Shown here in pieces: positions 1 to 8,397 of a DNA stretch of 64,000 nt. Numbering within the stretch: position 1 is the stretch's first letter; every line of letters begins with the position of its first letter. The DNA is taken from positions 24,268 through 88,267 of the forward strand of contig JAAWOG010000009.1 in NCBI GenBank assembly GCA_022799355.1, in the 5' to 3' direction. Made by a program: the position numbers and the translations under genes. Below the pieces are notes generated by a model. That model did not search any database. It saw only the letters and a list, made by a program, of their open reading frames with translations, and was not told where the DNA came from. Origin of the DNA: Lachnospiraceae bacterium. GTDB taxonomy: Bacteria; Bacillota; Clostridia; Lachnospirales; Lachnospiraceae.

Positions 1-722
1 ACAATCCTGCCGGAAAGTTTTGTCTCAGCTACGTCTTCCATCATCGTATCCAGCGCCCTCGCAAAAGCTCTGTCTGGGTAGCCTTTTCCTTCCACCCAGA
101 AGGCATTTACGCCCAGTATCCCTTTATTTCTTGTATTTTCTCCGGTCAGCAGCATAACAATATAATCTACCGCTTCCATAAAATAGTCCGCCTCCCGGTA
201 AACTTCCGGAGCCTCTTTCACTACCTGCAAAATTTTAGGATATACCCATTCCGACGAAACGGAGTTTCCGAAATATTCTTTCAGCCAGGTCGTTTTTTCT
301 TTGGCATATTCCTCTATCTGTTCCGCATAGCGCTGGGCACCATGATGCTTCCATAATTTTGGCCATGCATTGGGAATATCGCGGAATTTTTCCAGTTTAC
401 AGAGCGGTGTACCATCCTTTTTTACAGGAAGCAATGTACAGCTTGTAAAATCCGTCCCCACCCCAATCACATCCTCCGGAGATATCCCGGCTTCCCGGAT
501 CATGGTTTTTGAGACAATACTCATACTTTCCACCCAGTCATCCGGGTTCTGCAAAAACCATTCCTTTTCAAGAGATATCCGTTTATGCTTCATTGTTCCT
601 GCAATCACACCGTCTTTGTATGAGTGTTCCGCCGTCGCTTTCAAACTTCCGTCTGCGAGATCTATCAGAACACCCCTGCACGAGAGAGTTCCAAAATCAA
701 AGCCCAATACATATTTACTCAT
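1..722 (-). CDS. FGGY-family kinase, ribulokinase-like (partial, 3' end outside window)
   Basis: About 240 N-terminal residues are present; the gene runs off base 1. The start reads MSKYVLGFDFGTLSCRG, the FGGY sugar-kinase phosphate-binding loop, followed by GVGTDFTSCT and WPKLWKHHGAQ, which resemble L-ribulokinase (AraB) more than xylulokinase or glycerol kinase. The family phosphorylates a sugar or polyol with ATP in the cytoplasm. The ATG (720-722) overlaps the last 8 nt of the upstream deaminase gene (ATGAGTAA), so translation is probably coupled. It is the last visible gene of the operon that begins at 2900. The partners (BtpA/SgcQ-like, SIS isomerase, NagB-like) are not arabinose genes, so the substrate may be another ketose or amino-sugar derivative. 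Family assignment is firm; substrate is not. Confidence 0.85.
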   Translation of the reverse strand, partial: MSKYVLGFDFGTLSCRGVLIDLADGSLKATAEHSYKDGVIAGTMKHKRISLEKEWFLQNPDDWVESMSIVSKTMIREAGISPEDVIGVGTDFTSCTLLPVKKDGTPLCKLEKFRDIPNAWPKLWKHHGAQRYAEQIEEYAKEKTTWLKEYFGNSVSSEWVYPKILQVVKEAPEVYREADYFMEAVDYIVMLLTGENTRNKGILGVNAFWVEGKGYPDRAFARALDTMMEDVAETKLSGRI

Positions 723-1455
723 TTTCATCCCTACCAGTCTGCTCATACAATTCTCTGTCAACAATAACAACCGCATCCCTGCATACTTTCAGAATACTGC
801 AGGGCAACATGGGATCTATTTTATCATCCTCAAGCAACCTGCAAACAGCATCCGCCTTTGCTTTCCCGCTGGCAATTAATACTACTTTTTCGGCATTTAC
901 AATACCGGACATTCCCATTGTAACGGCCCTTCCCGGCACATCGGACTCTTTTTCAAAAAACCGGGCATTCGCTTTTATCGTCTCTTCCTCCAGCTTCACG
1001 AGATGTGTTCCCGCCCAAAACACTTCATCCGGCTCATTAAACCCGATATGTCCGTTATTCCCTATACCAAGCACAAGGATATCTATGGGGTTTTCCTCCA
1101 GAAAATCATCATAACGTTTTATCTGTTCTTCCATATCTCCGGCGCCGTCCACCAACATAATATTTTCTTCTTTCAGGTTCACTTCGGAGAACAGATGTTT
1201 ATCCATAAAATATCCGAAACTCTGTTCATGGCTTCTTGAAAGCCCCTCATATTCGTCCAGGTTTATTGTGTGAATCTTGGAAAAATCTAATTTTCCGGCC
1301 TTATAGTCCTGCACTAGGTATCGATACAGCCCTACCGGGGAACTACCCGTTGCAAGCCCTAAGACCGCATCCGGCTTTTTCGTGATCACCTCCTCAAACA
1401 TATCTGCCAGCACGCGGCTGCTTTCTTCATAGCTTTCCGTTACGATCAGCTTCAT
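715..1455 (-). CDS. nagB: glucosamine-6-phosphate deaminase (NagB family)
   Basis: The 246-residue protein has the Firmicute NagB length. Recognisable blocks are LGLATGSSPVGLY (phosphate-binding, about 33-45), NLDEYEGL (about 66-73) and LGIGNNGHIGFNEP (about 129-142) with the catalytic His of the GH-I-FNEP motif. The family converts glucosamine-6-phosphate to fructose-6-phosphate and ammonia. The position where E. coli NagB has Asp141 is Asn here (GNNGH), a common Firmicute variation. It lies 22 nt after the SIS gene and overlaps the kinase gene by 8 nt. Since nagA is absent and the operon partners are unusual, this copy may act on a related amino-sugar phosphate instead of serving general GlcNAc catabolism. 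Confidence 0.88.
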   Translation of the reverse strand: MKLIVTESYEESSRVLADMFEEVITKKPDAVLGLATGSSPVGLYRYLVQDYKAGKLDFSKIHTINLDEYEGLSRSHEQSFGYFMDKHLFSEVNLKEENIMLVDGAGDMEEQIKRYDDFLEENPIDILVLGIGNNGHIGFNEPDEVFWAGTHLVKLEEETIKANARFFEKESDVPGRAVTMGMSGIVNAEKVVLIASGKAKADAVCRLLEDDKIDPMLPCSILKVCRDAVVIVDRELYEQTGRDENE

Positions 1456-1477
1456 TCTTTTTCCTCTCTGTTTTCAA

Positions 1478-2086
1478 TCAGCTCTCTTCCGCTAACATGG
1501 CTCCCACACCGCCTGCCGGATGCACCTGTTTAAAATACTCTTTATCGATTCCGTTATAGAGCATACAACCTATGGAAACAGCGTCAAACAGTGCAAATAC
1601 CGCTGTGACGGATGTTGTGGATAAACACTGATAGGGACAAGCTTCCTGACCGGTATTCAGGATCAGGTTCAGATCACTCTCCCGGGCAATCGGAGAATCA
1701 GGATTTTCCGTCACCGTAATAATTTTAGCGCCTCTTGCTTTTGCCACCGGAATTAGACTGATCATTTCCGTCGTTTTTCCGCCCTTGGATATAATAATTA
1801 CAATATCACCCGGGCGAATCATGCCGTAATCTCCATGAGGCGCATCCGCCGGATTTAAAAACTGGGAAGCGCGGTCCACGCAGTTAAATACCTGGGAAAC
1901 CTTTTTGGCACAGGCACCTGATGTCCCACAGCCGGTAGTGATAATCCTGCCACTGCATTCTGCAATCATCCTCACGGCTTTAATATAGTTCTCCCGGTCA
2001 ACGGTACAGGCAAGCTTTGCCACTGCATCCGCTTCGTTTGCAAATGTATGTAGTGCGCTTTCATAAATTTTTTCTTCTGATATCAT
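1478..2086 (-). CDS. SIS-domain sugar isomerase (KpsF/GutQ-like)
   Basis: A 202-residue protein consisting of one SIS domain. It shows TTGCGTSGACAKKV (about 50-63), the phosphosugar-binding SKGGKTTEMI (about 104-113) and VTENPDSPIA (about 129-138). It lacks the CBS pair of full-length arabinose-5-phosphate isomerases, so it is of the short type. Single SIS proteins of this kind isomerise or bind aldose/ketose phosphates. Its start codon lies one base beyond the end of the upstream BtpA/SgcQ-like gene (stop at 2088), indicating tight coupling. Together with the NagB-like and kinase genes it points to a phosphosugar pathway. The exact substrate cannot be read from the sequence. Confidence 0.82.
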   Translation of the reverse strand: MISEEKIYESALHTFANEADAVAKLACTVDRENYIKAVRMIAECSGRIITTGCGTSGACAKKVSQVFNCVDRASQFLNPADAPHGDYGMIRPGDIVIIISKGGKTTEMISLIPVAKARGAKIITVTENPDSPIARESDLNLILNTGQEACPYQCLSTTSVTAVFALFDAVSIGCMLYNGIDKEYFKQVHPAGGVGAMLAEES

Positions 2087-2087
2087 C

Positions 2088-2900
2088 TTAAGCTTCTCCT
2101 CTGAAATTTCTTACAACTGCCATAAACTCTTTTACACGATTCATATCTACCTGGTTTTCAAACTTTCCTTCATATTTAAAGGTTGTTGCCACTACCGCTC
2201 CATCCGCGATGCCAAGAAGGCCTTCTATCGTTTCTTTTCTGCATCCTGTATTGGCAAGCACTACTGTGTCCGGCACTTCCTCTTTTACTTCTCTCAACAT
2301 CGTCATATCGGTGGGAGAACCTGCCGTCAGTCCCGAAACACACAAAGCATCAGGCCTGCAGTTAAAGACGGTCGATTTTGCGATCTGCTTCAAATCACGA
2401 TCCGCCAGGTATCTTGCCGCTTCCGGCACAATATTAAACAAAAGCCTGACATTTTCGGCTCCTATCTCATGTTGATGCCGCACCACATCTCCGCAGTTTG
2501 TATTCCAAAGTCCAAAATCACTGGCATACACTCCCGTAAAGATTTCACGGATAAATTTTGCATCTACGGCGACCGCCAAATCCAGAGACGCTTTCGGATC
2601 CCACAATACATTTACACCATAAGGTACGGAAATGTATGGTTTTAATTCTCCGATAATCCTTGCCATGGAAGCTACGGTTTCCCTTCTGACTTCCGTCAGG
2701 TAAGGCAGGCTGTATTCATTACTAAACATAATGGCATCTACCCCACCCTCCTGAAGCGCCTCCAGATCCTCCTTCGCTTTTTCAACTATCCATTTCATTC
2801 CTTTTTCCTTATTATACCCCGGATCTCCTGGCATTGCCTGTAAATGCAGCATGGAAATAATTGCCTTTTCTCTGCCCACAACTTCTTTTAACCAGCTCAT
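2088..2900 (-). CDS. BtpA/SgcQ family TIM-barrel-like protein
   Basis: The start at 2900 (MSWLKEVVGR) is preferred over an ATG 18 nt upstream because GAAAGGAG lies 6 nt before it; this gives 270 residues, usual for the family. Diagnostic blocks are ISMLHLQAMPGDP, VDAIMFSNEYSLPY, VPYGVNVLWDPKASL and LANTGCRKETIEGLLGIADG. BtpA was described as a photosystem I biogenesis factor in cyanobacteria and SgcQ as part of an E. coli sugar cluster; the biochemical function of bacterial SgcQ homologues is not established. Here it is the first gene of a four-gene operon with an isomerase, a deaminase and a kinase, which supports a role in sugar-phosphate metabolism. Confidence 0.85.
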   Translation of the reverse strand: MSWLKEVVGREKAIISMLHLQAMPGDPGYNKEKGMKWIVEKAKEDLEALQEGGVDAIMFSNEYSLPYLTEVRRETVASMARIIGELKPYISVPYGVNVLWDPKASLDLAVAVDAKFIREIFTGVYASDFGLWNTNCGDVVRHQHEIGAENVRLLFNIVPEAARYLADRDLKQIAKSTVFNCRPDALCVSGLTAGSPTDMTMLREVKEEVPDTVVLANTGCRKETIEGLLGIADGAVVATTFKYEGKFENQVDMNRVKEFMAVVRNFRGEA

Positions 2901-2947
2901 GTCTCTCCTTTCTTCCACTCAGCCTTTTCTTTTTCTTTCATGAAATA

Positions 2948-2976
2948 ATATTATCACCATTTGCAATATTTTGCAA
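2948..2976 (-). promoter_or_regulatory. promoter of the SgcQ-SIS-NagB-kinase operon
   Basis: On the minus strand TTGCAA (2971-2976) and TAATAT (2948-2953) are separated by exactly 17 bp, about 50 nt before the start codon. The -35 hexamer lies inside one of the TTTGCAATA repeats, so a protein binding the repeats would compete with RNA polymerase. Confidence 0.55.
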
Positions 2977-3001
2977 TAGTTATTTGATATATTTTGCAAT
3001 A
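2960..3001. repeat. three direct TTTGCAATA repeats, candidate DeoR operators
   Basis: The nonamer TTTGCAATA occurs at 2960-2968, 2970-2978 and 2993-3001; an inverted TATTGC lies near 3033. Spacings of 10 and 23 bp put the copies on about the same DNA face. They overlap the operon promoter and lie between the operon and the DeoR-type regulator gene, which is the obvious candidate ligand. That assignment is inference. Confidence 0.5.
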
Positions 3002-3094
3002 ATTATCATCTAAACTAAAACTATATTTCAAATTATTGCTTATTATTTCAAATTGTTTAATTACATATGTTTTGCAGTTTATCTCCGGATACAC

Positions 3095-3127
3095 AAAAAA
3101 GCTGCGCCTATCATCAGCACAGCTTCT
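3095..3127 (-). terminator. terminator of the DeoR regulator gene
   Basis: On the minus strand AAGCTGTGC pairs with GCGCAGCTT (one G-U pair, 9-bp stem) and is followed directly by TTTTTT. It lies 27 nt after the regulator stop codon. Confidence 0.8.
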
Positions 3128-3153
3128 TTGCTTTTTATATTTTATGGTTAAAT

Positions 3154-3936
3154 TCATACCAGGATCAAACGGGAGACCTTCTTTTCCAATATCTCCTTTA
3201 CGTCATCGCTGACGCCCGTGTCCGTAATGATCGTATCGAACTCTTCTATATCGCATACTTTCGTGAGCGCTTTACGGTTAAATTTTGTATGGTCACTCAA
3301 AAGAACCCTGCTTTCTCCACAGGCTATAATACTTCTTTTGATACCGATCTCCACAAAATTACTGTTGAAAACTCCGTCTTTTGGATTAATGGCATCCGCT
3401 CCAAGGAAAGCGATATCCACACTTAATTTTCGGGTTGTTTCCTCCGCAATAGGTCCCACTAATACACTGTAACCATCTCTTCTGGTTCCCCCCGTTACCA
3501 CTAAATTAGAAGTTGCATCCAGCTTTATTCTATATGCAATATCCAGATTATGTGTAACAACCGTAAGATTCTGAAATGCCTGAAGTTGTTTTGCAAGCAA
3601 CAGAGTAGTTGTTCCTGAATCCAGAAAAATACTGTAACCATCCCTGACCATCTTTGCCGCTTCCGTCGCAATTTTAGTCTTCTCCGGAATCATCACCTTC
3701 ATTTTCTCACCATGTACTTTTTCAAGGCTTGTGCCTCTCTCCCGCTCCAGTACCGCTCCGCCGTGCGTTCTCTCCAAAAGTCCTGTTGCAGCCATGTCGT
3801 CCAGATCCCGTCTGGCTGTCGCCTCCGATACCCCACATAATACGGCCGCCTCTTTGATTGTAATACTGCGTTTTGCCGCCAGATAATCCATGATATTCTG
3901 CTGTCGCTTGGCTGGTATCGTGGTCATCTGATCCAT
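3154..3936 (-). CDS. DeoR/GlpR-family transcriptional regulator
   Basis: The start at 3936 (MDQMTTIPAKRQQ) has AAGGAGGC 7 nt upstream and gives 260 residues, the normal length. The N-terminal winged helix-turn-helix (IKEAAVLCGVSEATARRDL, then LERTHGGAVL) is typical of the family. The C-terminal DeoRC sugar-phosphate sensor shows LDSGTTTLLLAKQL, VTGGTRRDGYSVLVGP and FLGADAINPKDGVF. Such proteins usually repress sugar operons and are released by a phosphorylated sugar. It is followed by its own terminator, and 3 kb of sugar genes follow on the same strand. It most likely controls that operon through the TTTGCAATA repeats. Confidence 0.88.
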   Translation of the reverse strand: MDQMTTIPAKRQQNIMDYLAAKRSITIKEAAVLCGVSEATARRDLDDMAATGLLERTHGGAVLERERGTSLEKVHGEKMKVMIPEKTKIATEAAKMVRDGYSIFLDSGTTTLLLAKQLQAFQNLTVVTHNLDIAYRIKLDATSNLVVTGGTRRDGYSVLVGPIAEETTRKLSVDIAFLGADAINPKDGVFNSNFVEIGIKRSIIACGESRVLLSDHTKFNRKALTKVCDIEEFDTIITDTGVSDDVKEILEKKVSRLILV

Positions 3937-3983
3937 GATAACGCCTCCTTTTGTTCCCACAATAATCTTTTTTATTTTTTATT

Positions 3984-4769
3984 TCAGTTTTTTCCATATG
4001 GTACCAGCATACCGTGCAGCACATATCTGGCATCTTCAAAATCATACTCACAGGTAGATAACACGACAAATCTGCCGTTCGGATCTGTTTCCACATCCGC
4101 CCTGAAATCCGAATTCGCACATGCCGCCCGTATATACTCATCAAACTCCGAACAGGGACTTTGATAAACTGTATAGGCAGCAGATGACGCTTCTGTCATA
4201 TAACCGCTGAACAGTCTTATTTGATAATTTTGCTCCGGTGTCAGAAGCCACATTACCGGGTGTTCTTCATAATATGCCTGATCTGCCCAGTTCCTGAGTA
4301 CGGCAAACATAGAACCATTTTTCATATGATGTCCGTAAATGATGGTATTGGAGTCTGCAAAACCCGGTGCATTCAGCGCCTCCACAAAAATGGAACCAGC
4401 GCGATTAGCCGCTCTGTCATAAGTATGGCTCAGATAAAAATCGTTATCCGTTCCCTGCAGCACAGGATAATTAAGCTTTGTTCCTTCACAATAAATCCAA
4501 CCTGCAATCTCCTCATTTATATTCCGCAGCGCCGCAAAATCTATCGTAACCGGTATGGACTCTCTTATCTCTTTTACCCCTGCTTTAAAATCCGCGCCGG
4601 ATTCCTGCACTGTTGTAAACTCTGCCGCGGATTTTTCGTATAACTCATCTATTTTATGATAGTCCATACCTATATACAAAATAAACGCCGAAGAAAAAAA
4701 GAATATCATACATAACACGGCAGTCAGAATACCCGGCATTTTTTTCCGGGAACTGTCATATCTTTTCAT
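3984..4769 (-). CDS. srtB: class B sortase
   Basis: A 261-residue membrane-anchored transpeptidase. An N-terminal basic stretch and one membrane helix (about 12-34) are followed by the sortase barrel. Catalytic residues are visible: His147 in YGHHM, Cys240 in VLSTC and Arg248 in DARYVLHG. Class B sortases cleave a sorting motif in a secreted protein and join it to peptidoglycan or pilin. No protein with an obvious sorting signal is encoded nearby, so this is an orphan housekeeping-type or specialised enzyme whose substrates lie elsewhere. It starts 6 nt after the end of the Rpn-type gene and may be cotranscribed with it. Confidence 0.92.
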   Translation of the reverse strand: MKRYDSSRKKMPGILTAVLCMIFFFSSAFILYIGMDYHKIDELYEKSAAEFTTVQESGADFKAGVKEIRESIPVTIDFAALRNINEEIAGWIYCEGTKLNYPVLQGTDNDFYLSHTYDRAANRAGSIFVEALNAPGFADSNTIIYGHHMKNGSMFAVLRNWADQAYYEEHPVMWLLTPEQNYQIRLFSGYMTEASSAAYTVYQSPCSEFDEYIRAACANSDFRADVETDPNGRFVVLSTCEYDFEDARYVLHGMLVPYGKN

Positions 4770-4775
4770 ATATAT

Positions 4776-5822
4776 TTATTCTTTCTCATTCTCCAGAAGT
4801 TCTTTCGCTTTTTCGTATTCCTCAACCGTAACCCCCAGTCCCCGGCATGCCTCCGACAAGTCAATATGAAAATTCCGCATAGCCGAATTAATATTTTTTA
4901 CCAGCATATCGGATTTTCCTTTCATCAGACCTTCTGCCAAGCCTTTTGCTAAACCTTTTGCTAAACCTTTTGCTAAACCTTTCGCTGTTCCTTCGGCAAG
5001 TCCCTTTGCAAGGCCTTTCGCTGTTCCTTCGGCAAGTCCCTTTGCAAGGCCTTTCGCCGTCCCTTCCTCAAATCCTCTCTCCGCCGCCGACTCCTTAGCT
5101 ATCTCCAATGCAAGCTCCGCATCATACTCCAGCAAACTCATATGCTTTACCTCCGCTTTTTCCTTCTGCAGAAATTCCCTGAGCACATCCTGCTCTATGC
5201 ACTCATCCACAGCTCTGTCCACCGCATGATTTATGGACATTTCCTTTGCATAATTTCTGACCTTATCTACATACTGCATATATTCCCCAAGCGTTTTACA
5301 CTGCTCCTTCAAGTCTTCATTGAATCCTTTGTTAATATTCAATACCTGTACCCGCAACTCAAGTTCCGGAGTCTCTTCCCTGACGAGAAATGCATCTGAC
5401 AGCTTTAATTCCCGGCACTCGGCACACGTTTTCGTTCCGTTATAAAATACCATAAAATGCGGCGTTGCTATCTTTGTCAGTTTCTCCTCATATAATTTCC
5501 TCCGCCCCACCAGCTTACTGTACTCCGATGAAATATAGAGCAGAAACCTCAGCGGCATATTATAGTTGATTGTGGACTGATGCTCAAATAAATACAATCC
5601 GAAATCAACAACAAACGCCAGATCATTTTTCATCCCCATATAAGTAGAGCTTTCCAATGTGACGATCTCCAGCTCCTCAGGATTCGTATAATGTTTTCCG
5701 CTTACGGCATTATATAATCCCAGAAGCCTTTTCTTGTCTTTGAAAAGCATCCGAAATACCGTATCCTTATAATGGGTATTCGCGTTTACTCCCTTGTCTT
5801 TTGTGTTCTTTTTCTTACTCAC
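4776..5822 (-). CDS. Rpn/YhgA-like PD-(D/E)XK nuclease with C-terminal repeats
   Basis: A 348-residue protein starting at GTG 5822, 7 nt after GGAGG. The N-terminal half matches the Rpn (recombination-promoting nuclease, formerly Transposase_31) family: KDTVFRMLFKDKKRLL, KNDLAFVVDFGLYLFEHQST and MPLRFLLYI, including the Asp and Glu-x-Gln of the nuclease core. Residues about 250-300 form a run of Gly-Leu-Ala-Lys tetrads and 12-residue repeats (GTAKGLAKGLAE), as in many family members. Rpn proteins promote RecA-independent recombination in E. coli; no transposon ends flank this copy, so it is not called an insertion sequence. A hairpin covers part of its Shine-Dalgarno sequence. Confidence 0.85.
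   Translation of the reverse strand: MSKKKNTKDKGVNANTHYKDTVFRMLFKDKKRLLGLYNAVSGKHYTNPEELEIVTLESSTYMGMKNDLAFVVDFGLYLFEHQSTINYNMPLRFLLYISSEYSKLVGRRKLYEEKLTKIATPHFMVFYNGTKTCAECRELKLSDAFLVREETPELELRVQVLNINKGFNEDLKEQCKTLGEYMQYVDKVRNYAKEMSINHAVDRAVDECIEQDVLREFLQKEKAEVKHMSLLEYDAELALEIAKESAAERGFEEGTAKGLAKGLAEGTAKGLAKGLAEGTAKGLAKGLAKGLAKGLAEGLMKGKSDMLVKNINSAMRNFHIDLSEACRGLGVTVEEYEKAKELLENEKE
4938..5061. repeat. in-frame minisatellite inside the Rpn-type gene
   Basis: Two identical 36-bp units lie at 4978-5013 and 5014-5049, with a diverging third copy after them. They are preceded by about three copies of a 12-bp unit (CCTTTTGCTAAA type) at about 4942-4977. All periods are multiples of three, so copy-number change would alter the length of the Gly/Ala/Lys-rich tail without a frameshift. 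Confidence 0.9.
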
Positions 5823-5828
5823 GTTTCC

Positions 5829-5850
5829 TCCTTCCGGGATTTCGGAAGGA
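5829..5850 (-). promoter_or_regulatory. hairpin overlapping the Shine-Dalgarno of the Rpn-type gene
   Basis: TCCTTCCG (5829-5836) and CGGAAGGA (5843-5850) are perfect 8-bp complements with a 6-nt loop. In the minus-strand transcript the downstream arm contains AAGGA of the AAGGAGG ribosome site of the GTG start at 5822, so folding would restrict translation. Confidence 0.5.
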
Positions 5851-6202
5851 AAAACATGCCAAAAACCATTTATCCGTTTCCTTCAAAATCCCATGCAATT
5901 TTTAATAGTTGAAATAAAAAGCACAGGTCTCATTTGAAGTCAGACAGGAATGATTTCCTTAGATCATGGCACAGCCATAAGAAATTCAAAGAATATATGC
6001 TTTTGAAAATAGTCTAACAGAATTTTCCAAATTTTGCAAGTATCTATATACTTATTATATTAAAAGAGATGATTCTACAAAAATTCGAGGATAAAGCCTG
6101 AGTTTTCGCGGGATCATCTCTTTTTCATATACGGGGAAACAGGCTCGGAATCGTCCCCTTTTATATTACATATACAAATCTTTCTAAAGGACCGCCCGTA
6201 TT
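5851..6202. other. gene-free stretch between the Rpn-type gene and pgi
   Basis: I find no credible ORF here. The left part is AT-rich and would carry the promoter of the Rpn-sortase unit; it includes CCATTTATCC (about 5868-5877), which resembles the flank of the palindromic element at 33512. The right part holds two inverted-repeat structures: AAAAGAGATGAT (6062-6073) with ATCATCTCTTTTT (6113-6125), and GGGGA (about 6133) with TCCCC (about 6153). Confidence 0.6.
6062..6125 (-). terminator. probable terminator downstream of pgi
   Basis: On the minus strand AGAGATGAT and ATCATCTCT form a 9-12 bp stem with a large (about 40 nt) loop, and the distal arm is followed by TTTTAATATAATAAG. The long loop makes it an atypical intrinsic terminator. 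It lies about 80 nt after the pgi stop codon. Confidence 0.45.
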
Positions 6203-7549
6203 CTACAGCCTTTTCAGCAGCGCTTCTCTCTGCTCCTCAAATCCCGGTTTCCCAAGCAGCGCAAACATATTTTTCTTATAGCTCTCCACGCCGGGCTGAT
6301 TAAACGGATTGACTCCCAACATATAGCCCGATACACCGCAGGCAAACTCAAAGAAATAGAAGAGCTGTCCCAGATAAAACTCATTTACTTCCGGAATCTT
6401 TACCATAAGGTTCGGTACCTGCCCGTCCGTGTGGGCAAGAATCGTGCCGTTCATCGCAGATTTATTCACAAAATCCACGGTCTGTCCTGCCAGATAGTTC
6501 AGCCCGTCAAGGTCCACCGGTTCCTCACCGATGATCAGAGTCTCCCTGCTCTTCTCCACATCGATAACCGTCTCAAACATAATCCTGGCACCGTCCTGGA
6601 TGAACTGTCCCATGGAATGCAGGTCTGTCGTCAGATCCACGCTGGCAGGGAAAATACCCCTCTGATCCTTCCCTTCAGACTCGCCGTAAAGCTGTTTCCA
6701 CCACTCGGAAATATAGTGGACTGCCGGCTCATAATTTGCGAGGATCTCAACTTCTTTGCCTTTTCTCAACAGGATATTGCGGATTGCCGCATACTGCAGG
6801 GCATCGTTTTCTTCAAAAGCATTATGCAGCGCCGCTTCTCTGCCGCTTGCCGCACCTTCCATCAGTTTATCAATATCCGCACCGGAAACCGCGATCGGGA
6901 GCAATCCCACTGCCGTCAGCACAGAGAAACGTCCCCCCACATCATCAGGCACCACGAAGGTCTCATAGCCCTCTTCCGTTGACAGTTTTTTCAGGGCTCC
7001 CCTTGCCTTATCGGTAGTAGCATAGATCCTCTTTGCCGCTTCCTCCTTGCCATATTTCTTTTCGCACATCTCCTTAAAGATACGGAACGCGATAGCAGGC
7101 TCTGTGGTTGTACCGGACTTGGAGATGATATTGATGGAGAAATCCCGGTCCCCAATCACATCCATTAAATCTTTCAGGTAAGTGGAACTGATGGAATTAC
7201 CGCAGAAATAAATTTCCGGCGTCTTTCTGACAGACTTATCTACAATATTATAGAAGCTGTGACGCAAAAACTCGATAGCCGCCCTCGCCCCGAGGTAGGA
7301 ACCACCGATACCGATTACCAGAAGTACTTCCGAATCACTTTGGATCTTCTCTGCCGCCTTTTTAATCCTGGAAAACTCTTCTTTATCATAGTTTACAGGA
7401 AGGTCGATCCAGCCCAGAAAATCATTTCCCGCTCCGGTTCTGCTGGCCAGAACTTCTTTTGCATCCAATACGGGCTTTTTTATATTTTCTACTTCATGCT
7501 CCGCAATAAAGGGTGCCGCCTTAGAATAGTCAAACGTTACTTTACTCAT
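6203..7549 (-). CDS. pgi: glucose-6-phosphate isomerase
   Basis: The start at 7549 ([10 protein letters not shown]) has AAAGGAG 7 nt upstream and gives 448 residues, the Firmicute Pgi length; an in-frame ATG 36 nt upstream lacks a better site. Family blocks are [18 protein letters not shown], the sugar-phosphate loop [33 protein letters not shown] and [16 protein letters not shown], covering substrate-binding and catalytic residues. The enzyme interconverts glucose-6-phosphate and fructose-6-phosphate in the cytoplasm. It is monocistronic, between a membrane protein gene and the Rpn-type gene. It provides the entry to glycolysis for the glucose-6-phosphate made by the GH1 enzyme encoded at 42.5-44 kb. 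Confidence 0.96.
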   Translation of the reverse strand: MSKVTFDYSKAAPFIAEHEVENIKKPVLDAKEVLASRTGAGNDFLGWIDLPVNYDKEEFSRIKKAAEKIQSDSEVLLVIGIGGSYLGARAAIEFLRHSFYNIVDKSVRKTPEIYFCGNSISSTYLKDLMDVIGDRDFSINIISKSGTTTEPAIAFRIFKEMCEKKYGKEEAAKRIYATTDKARGALKKLSTEEGYETFVVPDDVGGRFSVLTAVGLLPIAVSGADIDKLMEGAASGREAALHNAFEENDALQYAAIRNILLRKGKEVEILANYEPAVHYISEWWKQLYGESEGKDQRGIFPASVDLTTDLHSMGQFIQDGARIMFETVIDVEKSRETLIIGEEPVDLDGLNYLAGQTVDFVNKSAMNGTILAHTDGQVPNLMVKIPEVNEFYLGQLFYFFEFACGVSGYMLGVNPFNQPGVESYKKNMFALLGKPGFEEQREALLKRL

Positions 7550-7647
7550 TTTTTTACTCCTTTGCTCATTTTTTACCGGTTTCATTTTAAAAAGTCAGAC
7601 AGACGCCGGTTTTCCTGGTAATAGTTTAACAAAGAACCTGTTTTCTT

Positions 7648-8397
7648 TCAATAGAATTTCCATAATTCCATCAAAAGTCCTTCCAGTTCTTCCACTTCTT
7701 CCGGCGCAAGCTTCTTTTCCATTTCCTTCTTTTTATGGGCAGCAAAATCCGCTATCTCCGCAGACTTTTGTTCGGCTTCTTTCACTTCTTCCTCCGGTCC
7801 ATCATTTCCTTCTCGCACATCTCTTTTACCCGCCTCTGCTTTCGCTTCCAGTTCATCCAGTCTCTCCTGCTCCTTTTTTGACTGGGGAATGCGCACACTG
7901 ATATTGTTTTCCAGATAATCAATCAGGTTCGTTTTCAAAACCTCCTTCTTCCCTTTGATATCCACCGCCGCAGAAATCGCAAAGTAAGCATAGAGCATCA
8001 CAAAGGAGAGTATGTAAAATGCAAGAATTTCTCCTACCGTCTTTTCCCTTATGATTGCCCTGCAGGCGCCCGCCCCCGCCAGAAAAACACTGAGCAGAAG
8101 AAGCTGGCCGCCAAGATGATGCAGACTTTCTACAGGAAGCGCCCCCAGTCTGATTCCATGTATGAACTTGTCCACAAAAACAGGGATATTCGCCACTTTT
8201 TCATGCAGCTCATAACGGTTTGTAAATTTTAATTTACAGGCTTTCAGCATTTTATTTTCCGTGGATGACATATTATATGTCTCTTTTATCATATTTTGGT
8301 AAAGAAAACCTATTATGACCTGGCATAACAGGCTGAAAATAAACAATACTAATATTGCACCGACAAGTATTTTATGTTCTGTAAAAAAACTTTCCAT
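7648..8397 (-). CDS. membrane protein with cytoplasmic coiled-coil tail, unknown function
   Basis: I do not recognise a family. The 249 residues contain three hydrophobic segments: about 10-32, 95-113 and 121-145. A loop of about 60 residues lies between the first two. The C-terminal 95 residues are highly charged (many Glu, Lys, Ala) and probably form a coiled coil, for example around RLDELEAKAEAG and KKKEMEKKLAPEEVEELE. It is separated from pgi by 62 nt and faces away from the TSCPD-murG pair; similarly organised membrane proteins are often found near murG-type genes, but no function can be assigned. The start ATG at 8397 is preceded by GGGAGTCCGTAAA, an acceptable site. Confidence 0.75.
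   Translation of the reverse strand: MESFFTEHKILVGAILVLFIFSLLCQVIIGFLYQNMIKETYNMSSTENKMLKACKLKFTNRYELHEKVANIPVFVDKFIHGIRLGALPVESLHHLGGQLLLLSVFLAGAGACRAIIREKTVGEILAFYILSFVMLYAYFAISAAVDIKGKKEVLKTNLIDYLENNISVRIPQSKKEQERLDELEAKAEAGKRDVREGNDGPEEEVKEAEQKSAEIADFAAHKKKEMEKKLAPEEVEELEGLLMELWKFY

Noticed and set aside
2954..3157. 67-codon ORF between the SgcQ operon and the DeoR gene
   Set aside because: It covers the promoter, operator repeats and terminator; composition is AT-rich and no ribosome site is evident.
4938..5061. CRISPR-like array
   Set aside because: The repeats are contiguous, have no spacers and encode part of a protein.
4776..5822. Insertion sequence call for the Rpn-type gene
   Set aside because: The family was once named a transposase, but there are no terminal inverted repeats or target duplications around it, and Rpn proteins are nucleases.
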